A DNA stretch of 13,398 bases from CAZBBC01 sp964489835 (GTDB lineage Bacteria > Calditrichota > Calditrichia > JAJRVZ01), in contig CAZBBC010000124.1 in the NCBI GenBank assembly GCA_964489835.1, positions 1 to 13,398 on the forward strand, read 5' to 3'. Below the pieces are notes generated by a model that saw only the letters and a list, made by a program, of their open reading frames with translations, ran no database searches and was not told the origin of the DNA. Of this stretch, positions 7,592 through 13,398 are shown piece after piece (the first letter of the stretch is position 1; each line of letters begins with the position of its first letter). The position numbers and the translations under genes were made by a program.

Positions 7592-10069
7592 ATGGCACAC
7601 AAACGTAAAGCAGCGCAAAAAACTTATAGCCAAGAAGCAACCAGTTTTATACTGATAGCGCTCGGTGTTATTTTATTACTGGCCATATTTTCCTATGACC
7701 GACGGGACGATCCCAATCTGAAAATAGAGAATAATTCTATACAAATCAAAAACTGGATAGGGCCGGCCGGTGCTGCCATCGCAGATCCATTGATAAAGTA
7801 TACGTTTGGATATCCGATCCTTGTTCTACCCATCATTATCATCCTCGTCGGTGTACAGATGTTCCGCAAGCAATCCCTTAATCCGTATCTGTACCCGATT
7901 CTATTAATGGTGGTCTGGGCCTTTTTTATATCCATTTTACTGGCATTGCCGGAATCTTTTGACACCATGGGCAAGATCAGGGAATATTATCCCAGTGGTT
8001 TGATCGGAGGCCTCGCTGCCTCGTATCTGGTAATTTACCTGGGAAAATTCGGGACAATTATAATTCTGTTAGCTTTTCTTCTCGCTCTATCGATCATCAG
8101 TCTGCGTCTGGATTTGGCCATGATTCTGAGCTATTTTCACGATGCGATCGTAAAAATTCATTTGAAAGTAAATAAAGCCTATCATGCCTGGCAGATCGAC
8201 CGAAAAAATCGAAAAAAAGAGGCATTTTTAAAAAGAAAACATCTGACAACGGAGCCGGAAATCGTTAGCAACCGGCCGGTAGAAATTAAATCCGCAAAAA
8301 CAGCAAAAGACCCGGCAGAGGAACGCTTTAAACATGATGAGGAAAAGAAAACGGACACGGATAAGATCGAATTAGAACAGAAGCCGATGATCCGGACAAC
8401 CCTTGATGATGTTTTAAAACAGTCTGAAGGGCTGACCATCGACACCGCCTTAATAAAAAAAGCAGCACATCCGACAGCCACGAATACGGGTGAGACGCTG
8501 AGAAAAGAAGGTGCCGGTCAGCCAGCGGAAGGTAGTGATGTTCCTTTTGAATTCGAGGAAGAAGTAAAGGTTGAGGAAGTGGATTATGACCGCCTGGTAA
8601 GAGAAAGCATTGCCAAATATGAATTTCCGTCTGTTGATCTTCTGGAAAGTGCCGTGTCTGAGGATACCTCGGTTGATCGTGAAGAATTAAAAACCAATGC
8701 TTCCCTGTTGGAATCGAAACTCATGGATTTTGGTTTGTCGGCAAAAGTCATACGGGTGACAGCCGGACCGGTTATTACCCTGTATGAACTTCAGCCGGCT
8801 CCTGGTGTGAAAGTGAGTCAAATCGTCGCCCTTGCCAACGATGTGGCACTGGCAATGGAAGCAAGGGGGATCCGAATGGTTGCTCCCATTCCCGGTAAAG
8901 CGGCCATTGGTATCGAAATTCCAAACCGGCAACCACAAACGGTTTTTCTGAAACCAATGATTCGTTCAGAAACATTTGTCAATTCAAAACATATTCTTCC
9001 GATTGCAATGGGCAAGACGATTAATGGTGAAGTTTATTGTGCAGATCTGACAAAAATGCCTCATCTACTTATTGCCGGATCGACGGGCTCGGGTAAAAGT
9101 GTCGGAATTAATACAATCATTGCTTCAATTTTATACCGCGTGGATCCGGGCAAAGTGAAATTTTTAATGATCGATCCGAAGAAAATCGAATTATCTTTAT
9201 ATCGGGCCCTTTCCGAGCATTATCTGGTATGGCGAACCGATCTGGATGAAGAAGTGATAACCAAGCCTTCGAATGCGGTTAGTATTCTGAATACCCTGGT
9301 TCTGGAGATGGAACTTCGTTACGATAAACTGGCCCATATGGGTGTAAGGAATATCGAAGATTACAATATTCGTGTGCGTCAGGGCGGACCGCGGATCAAA
9401 GAAGAAAAACTGCAGCAGCTTCCCTATATCATCATTATTATCGATGAGTTAGCAGATTTGATGATGATTGCGGCCAAGGAAGTGGAAACGCCCATTGCCC
9501 GTTTAACCCAGATGGCTCGTGCGGTTGGCATTCACCTAATTCTGGCAACACAGCGTCCCTCGGTTGATGTATTGACCGGTGTGATTAAGGCCAATTTCCC
9601 GGCCCGTATCGCTTATATGGTTACTTCCCGGCCCGATTCAAAAACAATTCTGGATATGAATGGGGCTGAACAGCTGCTCGGTAATGGCGATATGCTCTAT
9701 CAACCACCAGGTGAACCACGTCCGATCCGGCTGCAGAACCCGTTGATTACGACCAAAGAAGTGGACCGACTGATCGCTCATATAAAAAAGCAGCCAAAAC
9801 TCCCCCATTACAATCTCCCGCAACCGACGGAATCCCATAAGGATATCTTCGATACCATAAATGGCGGTGGATCTGATGAACTGTATGAAACGGCCAAGGG
9901 AATTGTTGTGCAGCATCAGCAGGGATCTATCTCTTTGTTGCAGCGTAGACTAAAAATAGGTTATTCCAGGGCCGCACGTCTGATCGATGAAATGGAAGAA
10001 GAAGGGGTTGTCGGCCCGGCTGACGGAAGTAAACCACGGCAGGTCTATTATCTGCCGGAGGATTTGTAA
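7592..10069 (+). CDS. ftsK: FtsK/SpoIIIE DNA translocase
   Basis: Septum-associated motor that pumps chromosomal DNA into daughter cells and helps resolve dimers during division. It has 825 aa. The N-terminal membrane domain has about four or five hydrophobic segments (17-35, 72-90, 98-120, 135-151, 153-172). A short charged linker (about 195-345) replaces the long linker of E. coli FtsK. The motor has FtsK-alpha (about 365-455), Walker A AGSTGSGKS (495-503), Walker B IIIIIDELADL (613-623) and ATQRPSVDVLTGVIKANFP (652-670). The C-terminal winged-helix gamma domain (about 762-825) reads KOPS-type polarity sequences in the family. After KKIELSLY (530-537) the motor reads SEHYLVWRTDLDEEVI, which from memory resembles Bacteroidetes-type FtsK. 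No Shine-Dalgarno precedes the ATG, only an A-rich leader. The gene is bracketed by inverted 119-bp repeats. Confidence 0.96.
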   Translation: MAHKRKAAQKTYSQEATSFILIALGVILLLAIFSYDRRDDPNLKIENNSIQIKNWIGPAGAAIADPLIKYTFGYPILVLPIIIILVGVQMFRKQSLNPYLYPILLMVVWAFFISILLALPESFDTMGKIREYYPSGLIGGLAASYLVIYLGKFGTIIILLAFLLALSIISLRLDLAMILSYFHDAIVKIHLKVNKAYHAWQIDRKNRKKEAFLKRKHLTTEPEIVSNRPVEIKSAKTAKDPAEERFKHDEEKKTDTDKIELEQKPMIRTTLDDVLKQSEGLTIDTALIKKAAHPTATNTGETLRKEGAGQPAEGSDVPFEFEEEVKVEEVDYDRLVRESIAKYEFPSVDLLESAVSEDTSVDREELKTNASLLESKLMDFGLSAKVIRVTAGPVITLYELQPAPGVKVSQIVALANDVALAMEARGIRMVAPIPGKAAIGIEIPNRQPQTVFLKPMIRSETFVNSKHILPIAMGKTINGEVYCADLTKMPHLLIAGSTGSGKSVGINTIIASILYRVDPGKVKFLMIDPKKIELSLYRALSEHYLVWRTDLDEEVITKPSNAVSILNTLVLEMELRYDKLAHMGVRNIEDYNIRVRQGGPRIKEEKLQQLPYIIIIIDELADLMMIAAKEVETPIARLTQMARAVGIHLILATQRPSVDVLTGVIKANFPARIAYMVTSRPDSKTILDMNGAEQLLGNGDMLYQPPGEPRPIRLQNPLITTKEVDRLIAHIKKQPKLPHYNLPQPTESHKDIFDTINGGGSDELYETAKGIVVQHQQGSISLLQRRLKIGYSRAARLIDEMEEEGVVGPADGSKPRQVYYLPEDL

Positions 10070-10116
10070 AATAGGGGATTAATCATTTTTACAACTTTAT
10101 ATTCATTGAAACATGG

Positions 10117-10235
10117 TCTATCCCCCCTTAATAAAGGGGGTTAGGGGGATGTTTATAAATAACTTAGATCATTTTTATATCCCCCTTAGTCCCCCTTTTC
10201 CAAGGTCGAAGATCCGCCCACTGGCGGGGGGAGAC
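10117..10235 (-). repeat. 119-bp palindromic repeat, copy B (right of ftsK)
   Basis: Inverted copy of 7319-7437, differing at 6 positions. It starts 47 nt after the ftsK stop. Its first part forms a CCCCCTT (10123-10129)/AAGGGGG (10134-10140) hairpin that could terminate ftsK transcription. GGTCGAAGA lies at 10204-10212, and the CCGCCCACTGGCGG stem follows. Transcripts crossing it would fold strongly. Confidence 0.9.
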
Positions 10236-10270
10236 AGAGATTTCATACGTGTAAAACTGTACCAATAATA

Positions 10271-10305
10271 TGATACTGTAACGGCCCCTTTTTTAAGGGG
10301 AGACT
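10271..10305 (+). repeat. Short hairpin repeat, copy 2
   Basis: TGATACTGTAACGGCCCC followed by TTTTTTAAGGGG matches positions 39-72 closely. The CCCCTT/AAGGGG stem is small. It lies directly right of copy B, and in the gcvT-ftsK spacer ACAACAGCCCC likewise leads into copy C. This suggests the word belongs to the same modular element. The remaining 10306-10369 is an AT-rich lolA leader with nothing else recognisable. Confidence 0.55.
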
Positions 10306-10369
10306 TAATTATAGCCATCAGAGAGATCTGAAATTCATGGCTTAAACATAATAAATTAATCATTACAGA

Positions 10370-10376
10370 GAGGTGA
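10370..10376 (+). promoter_or_regulatory. Ribosome binding site that selects the lolA start
   Basis: GAGGTGA matches the extended anti-Shine-Dalgarno complement. Its position supports the TTG at 10382 (or 10379). It rules against the in-frame GTG at 10373, which lies inside the site itself. Confidence 0.6.
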
Positions 10377-10381
10377 GATTG

Positions 10382-11014
10382 TTGAAATTAAAAATATATT
10401 TTTTATTCCTATTCTTATTCACCATATCTCAGGCACAATCGGTTGATGATATTGTTGAAGAAATCCAGGAAAGATACGACGATCTTGAAAATTTGTCCGC
10501 AGAATTTGTACAGGTTGAATATTTTGGGTTGACGAATACCAGAAATGAAACCAAAGGTACAATATATGTTAAAAATGGTGTTCAATACCGCCTGGAAACC
10601 GATGATCGGACAATCGTCACCGATGGAATCACCGTCTGGACATATTCTGCCTTTAATAATCAGGTTCTGATTGACAGAGCAAAAAAAGATGACGGAGCGC
10701 TCTTACCCAGGGACCTGCTCTTTAAATACCCCCATGATTATTACGCGTCGCTGCTTGATAAGGTAACCTATAATGGAAAAACACATTATTTGCTGAAGCT
10801 GGATCCAAAAGAAGATACGCATGGTTATATAAAGACGATGAAAATCTGGGTGCACAAAGAAAATTATATGATCTCTAAAATAGAATATACAGACTTCAAC
10901 GATAATACCTCGACATTTGCTATCCAAAAAGTCAATATCACCAGGGTATTGCCTGATGCTTTTTTTAAATTCGAAGCTCCTGATGGCGCTGAGATTATCG
11001 ATCTAAGAATGTAA
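10382..11014 (+). CDS. lolA: LolA-like periplasmic outer-membrane lipoprotein carrier
   Basis: Carrier predicted to shuttle lipoproteins from the LolCDE transporter to the outer membrane. It has 210 aa from the TTG at 10382; E. coli LolA precursor is about 203. A signal peptide is clear: short positive start KLKI, hydrophobic core YFLFLFLFTIS, and likely cleavage after SQA (about 17-19). The mature start VDDIVEEIQERYDDLENLSAEF and the later GTIYVKNGVQYRLE, VTDGITVWTYS, and KMKIWVHKENYMISKIEYTDFND blocks fit the LolA fold of an incomplete beta barrel. Sequence identity in this family is low, so the call rests on the pattern and on position directly after ftsK, a pairing I recall from Bacteroidetes-type genomes. 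The in-frame GTG at 10373 and TTG at 10379 are alternative starts. The phosphatase gene follows after 23 nt. Confidence 0.85.
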   Translation: MKLKIYFLFLFLFTISQAQSVDDIVEEIQERYDDLENLSAEFVQVEYFGLTNTRNETKGTIYVKNGVQYRLETDDRTIVTDGITVWTYSAFNNQVLIDRAKKDDGALLPRDLLFKYPHDYYASLLDKVTYNGKTHYLLKLDPKEDTHGYIKTMKIWVHKENYMISKIEYTDFNDNTSTFAIQKVNITRVLPDAFFKFEAPDGAEIIDLRM

Positions 11015-11037
11015 GTCTGGCCGGGTGCATATTCTCT

Positions 11038-11832
11038 ATGGTAGATTTACATTCCCATTTTCTATACAGTGTCGATGATGGTGCGAAAACCTTTGACACA
11101 TCTCTGGAAATGCTTATTCAGGCAGAATCAGTCGGGATAACAAAGTTATTAGCGACACCCCATGTCAACGCCCATACGACACCTGATGTTGAGAATCAAA
11201 TTGATAGCACTTTTAAGGATTTAGATCAGCTGATCAGGGAAAAAGGTATTGCGGTGGACATTAAACTGGCGGCGGAAGTAAATATAATCTCTTCTCCCAT
11301 CTTATGGTGGGAACGGCCATGGGTTCTTATCGGTGATAAACATAAATATATTCTTATTGAAATACCTTTTTCTCGTTTTCCAATGGATTTCTCCGATATC
11401 CTTTTCCAGATTCGTTTGAAGAAGATCACCCCGGTGCTTGCTCATCCCGAGCGAAATAACGATTTGCAAAGAGATCCCTCACCACTGGTAGAATGGATTA
11501 ATCAGGGCTGTCTGGTGCAGGCCGATGCCGGTAGTATTATCGGGCATTTTGGCAAAAAATGTCAGCGCTTTGCCGGACGATTGTTAAAAGCAGGAGCGGT
11601 GCATCTGGTTAGTTCCGATGCCCATGAAGCAAGATGGCGTAATTTTCGGGTTTTAGAGACCGCCTGTCAAAAAATAGAGACGGATTTTGGCACATCTAAG
11701 GCACAATCCTTGTTTGAGCGGATCCCCACCCGGATATGGGAGGGCAAAAAAGTCTCCGTCACACCGCCGGACGAATCGGTTTTACAGCTATCACGGCTGG
11801 AGAAGCTGCGGGAGGCATTCTGGACTAAATAA
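11038..11832 (+). CDS. PHP-domain tyrosine-protein phosphatase, CpsB/YwqE family
   Basis: Metal-dependent phosphatase expected to dephosphorylate a tyrosine kinase of capsule or exopolysaccharide assembly. Length 264 aa, slightly above the ~250 usual. PHP metal ligands are visible in order: DLHSH (3-7), SVDDGA (11-16), ATPH (39-42), AAEVN (78-82), AHPERN (135-140) and SSDAH (192-196). The 'SVDDGA' word and LATPH are typical of CpsB/YwqE rather than of histidinol phosphatase or DNA polymerase PHP domains. No Shine-Dalgarno is evident before the ATG, but the start gives the canonical N-terminus. It follows lolA by 23 nt, suggesting co-transcription. The next gene encodes a Wzz/Wzc-type co-polymerase, the expected partner or substrate if that protein carries a C-terminal kinase, which lies outside the window. 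Confidence 0.9.
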   Translation: MVDLHSHFLYSVDDGAKTFDTSLEMLIQAESVGITKLLATPHVNAHTTPDVENQIDSTFKDLDQLIREKGIAVDIKLAAEVNIISSPILWWERPWVLIGDKHKYILIEIPFSRFPMDFSDILFQIRLKKITPVLAHPERNNDLQRDPSPLVEWINQGCLVQADAGSIIGHFGKKCQRFAGRLLKAGAVHLVSSDAHEARWRNFRVLETACQKIETDFGTSKAQSLFERIPTRIWEGKKVSVTPPDESVLQLSRLEKLREAFWTK

Positions 11833-11834
11833 TC

Positions 11835-11889
11835 ATACCGTGCCGTTCTACGGGCAAACAAAAAAAGAATTTGTCCACGGATTGGTCCA
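11835..11889 (+). repeat. 55-nt direct repeat, left of the assembly gap
   Basis: Identical over all 55 nt to 11990-12044. It ends exactly at the first N. It begins ATACCGTGCCGTTCTACGGG and contains CCGT/ACGG able to form a small stem, then GTCCACGGATTGGTCCA. Since the two copies are the suffix of one contig and the prefix of the next, the duplication is probably an assembly overlap rather than a real tandem copy. Confidence 0.85.
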
Positions 11890-11989
11890 NNNNNNNNNNN
11901 NNNNNNNNNNNNNNNNNNNNNNNNNNNNNNNNNNNNNNNNNNNNNNNNNNNNNNNNNNNNNNNNNNNNNNNNNNNNNNNNNNNNNNNNN
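11890..11989. other. Assembly gap of exactly 100 N
   Basis: A run of 100 N, the conventional length for a gap of unknown size, in the spacer between the phosphatase gene and the chain-length gene. If the flanking 55-nt copies are one sequence, the true spacer is 204 nt rather than 359. If not, unseen sequence could lie here. Confidence 0.98.
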
Positions 11990-12044
11990 ATACCGTGCCG
12001 TTCTACGGGCAAACAAAAAAAGAATTTGTCCACGGATTGGTCCA
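11990..12044 (+). repeat. 55-nt direct repeat, right of the assembly gap
   Basis: Exact copy of 11835-11889 beginning at the first base after the Ns. The sequence then continues into the 12-bp tandem units at 12030-12082, where the left copy stops. See the gap entry for the likely explanation. Confidence 0.85.
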
Positions 12045-12082
12045 CGGATTGGTCCACGAATTTCACGAATTTTCACGGATTT
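12030..12082 (+). repeat. Tandem 12-bp units (CCACGGATTGGT) and degenerate CACGAATT units
   Basis: CCACGGATTGGT occurs at 12030-12041 and 12042-12053. Degenerate units CCACGAATTTCA, CGAATT and TTTCACGGATT follow to 12082, then a run of T and GTCCAAGGATTATCCG. The CACGA/CACGG words resemble those in the ddl-exporter spacer (1846-1871). There is no coding potential. The remaining spacer 12083-12178 shows nothing recognisable. Confidence 0.7.
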
Positions 12083-12178
12083 ATTTTTTTTTGTCCAAGG
12101 ATTATCCGTAGCATCTCGGGAGCCGGGATAAAAGTATTGAACGTGGATAGTTGGTTGAGTAAATTAAAAATTAATCCG

Positions 12179-12185
12179 AAGGAGG
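12179..12185 (+). promoter_or_regulatory. Strong ribosome binding site for a TTG start
   Basis: AAGGAGG, a perfect Shine-Dalgarno core, 6 nt before TTG at 12192. The nearby ATG at 12203 is out of frame, so the TTG is the start. Confidence 0.8.
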
Positions 12186-12191
12186 ATAATT

Positions 12192-13398
12192 TTGTTTGAA
12201 GATGAACAACAGTTTGAACAGGAATTTGAGCACCAGCTGTCTTTAACCGACTATCTCCGTATTGCCTACCGGGGACGCTGGATCATTTTTATCTCTTTTC
12301 TGCTTGTCCTGGCCGTTACCCTGTACATCACCTATACCAGTCCCAACGTCTATGAAGCCAGTGCAACCGTTATCGTTGAAAGCGGTGGGACCATGGAACG
12401 TCAGATCTTTGGCGCCGATTACCTGATGGGCGGCACGACCCTGATCACCAACCAGATTGAACTGTTGAAAAGCCGTACTCTGGCGGAACGCACCATCCGA
12501 AAACTGGATCAGTCAGAGATCCGTGATTCCCTGAGTATTTTCCAACCTGACGAAGAAGGTAATTTACCGACTTTCCGTGGTATGGTCGGATTGTTACAGA
12601 ACAATATGGAAGTCGAGAATCGCAAGGATACCGATGTCCTGGAAATCAAATTTCGTGCGCATTCATCTTTTGAATGTACCTACATAGCCAATGCGATTGC
12701 CGAGGAATTTCAATTATTAAATGCAGAGAAAAGCCAGGGTGTGGTCAGCGACCTGCGTAATTTTCTGGAAAAACAATTGAATAAAAAAGAAGAAGAATTA
12801 AGGCTGGCCGAAGATCAATTAAAAGGATATCTGGAGAGGGAAAATGTGGCCAGTCTGGACGATGAGAGCACCCAGCTGAATGAGCGGCTGACCGCGGCCG
12901 AATCGATGCTCGAAATGGCGCAGATCGATTTGAATGGTGCCCAGGAAAAAAAGCGCTCCCTCAGTGGGCAGCTGGAAGAACGGCGCACGACCATGGGAGA
13001 GGATCTGGGTGGTATATCGACACCATATATTATTTCCCTGCAAAACGAGCTGGGTCAGGCAGTGGCCGAACGAACCAAGTTTATGATTGCTGTTGAATCG
13101 TCACAGAATGCCAACCGGATCAGTTATGACGGTCAGATAAAAGCCTATGATGATAAGATCAATGCCTTGCGTACAAAACTGGAAGAAGAATCGAAGAAGC
13201 TGAAAAGTTCGGGAATGGTAAAAGACGTATTTGCTTTATCCCAGGGATTGGTTACGAGCTTGCTGAGTACAGAAACAGAGATAAAGACCTTAACCGCCAA
13301 GATATCCGCGTTGCGTGAAGTGGTCCGGGATTATGAGATCAGTATGGGCAATTTACCGGCGAAGACACTGGAATTGGCCCGTTTAAAACGTCAACAAA
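12192..13398 (+). CDS. Wzz/Wzc-type polysaccharide chain-length or co-polymerase protein (3' truncated)
   Basis: The frame is open from TTG 12192 to the window end, giving 402 residues of N-terminal sequence. It starts with an acidic cytoplasmic tail (FEDEQQFEQEFE), then LSLTDYLRIAYRGRWIIF and a membrane segment at about 31-48. The periplasmic Wzz domain follows (YEASATVIVESGG, 54-66; ITNQIELLKSRTLAERTI, 85-102). Long heptad-like helices lie at about 185-265 and 285-385, then NLPAKTLELARLKRQQ (387-402), which is typical of the region before the second membrane segment. In this family the protein sets polymer length or forms the export channel's inner part. Whether a C-terminal tyrosine kinase (Wzc/BY-kinase) follows cannot be seen, but the preceding phosphatase gene makes it likely. 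GumC-type proteins without a kinase are the alternative. Confidence 0.88.
   Translation, partial: MFEDEQQFEQEFEHQLSLTDYLRIAYRGRWIIFISFLLVLAVTLYITYTSPNVYEASATVIVESGGTMERQIFGADYLMGGTTLITNQIELLKSRTLAERTIRKLDQSEIRDSLSIFQPDEEGNLPTFRGMVGLLQNNMEVENRKDTDVLEIKFRAHSSFECTYIANAIAEEFQLLNAEKSQGVVSDLRNFLEKQLNKKEEELRLAEDQLKGYLERENVASLDDESTQLNERLTAAESMLEMAQIDLNGAQEKKRSLSGQLEERRTTMGEDLGGISTPYIISLQNELGQAVAERTKFMIAVESSQNANRISYDGQIKAYDDKINALRTKLEEESKKLKSSGMVKDVFALSQGLVTSLLSTETEIKTLTAKISALREVVRDYEISMGNLPAKTLELARLKRQQ

Noticed and set aside
11687..12199. Open frames running through the N gap
   Set aside because: They depend on undetermined bases and on repeat sequence, and overlap the well-supported phosphatase gene in another frame.

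Overview
The window carries seven substantial protein genes, all on the + strand, separated by AT-rich spacers unusually full of short palindromic repeats. Most genes are housekeeping: D-Ala-D-Ala ligase (ddl), a TauE/SafE-type membrane exporter, UvrA, the glycine-cleavage T protein (gcvT), the FtsK DNA translocase and a LolA-like periplasmic lipoprotein carrier. The right end enters an exopolysaccharide or capsule locus: a PHP-type tyrosine phosphatase of the CpsB/YwqE family, followed by the N-terminal part of a Wzz/Wzc-type chain-length protein cut off by the window edge. A LolA-like protein and a Wzz-type co-polymerase imply a diderm (Gram-negative) cell. The ftsK-lolA adjacency, and an FtsK motor sequence resembling Bacteroidetes-type proteins, suggest a member of the FCB superphylum or a related uncultured lineage. 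That placement is inference; no rRNA or other phylogenetic marker is present.

Layout: 1-36 may be the last codons of an upstream gene. 37-617 is a repeat mosaic ahead of ddl (618-1703). 1704-2112 is a spacer with a composite inverted repeat, followed by the exporter gene (2113-2835). uvrA (3023-5878) ends at a repeat-derived hairpin, then gcvT (6000-7070). The spacer 7071-7591 holds a possible promoter, two hairpins and repeat copies. ftsK (7592-10069) comes next, then a second repeat cluster. lolA (10382-11014) and the phosphatase gene (11038-11832) are 23 nt apart and probably co-transcribed. A spacer with a 100-N assembly gap leads to the chain-length gene (12192-end), which starts at TTG.

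Functionally, the right half combines envelope and division tasks: chromosome segregation (FtsK), lipoprotein transport (LolA) and surface-polysaccharide control (phosphatase plus co-polymerase). The left genes are unrelated housekeeping functions with their own leaders.

I found no convincing new enzymatic or defence system. The most interesting content is intergenic. A 119-bp repeat occurs as two roughly 95 % identical copies in inverted orientation on either side of ftsK, with partial copies after uvrA and elsewhere. A different inverted-repeat element lies between ddl and the exporter gene. The N gap is flanked by an exact 55-nt duplication that looks like an assembly-graph overlap rather than biology.
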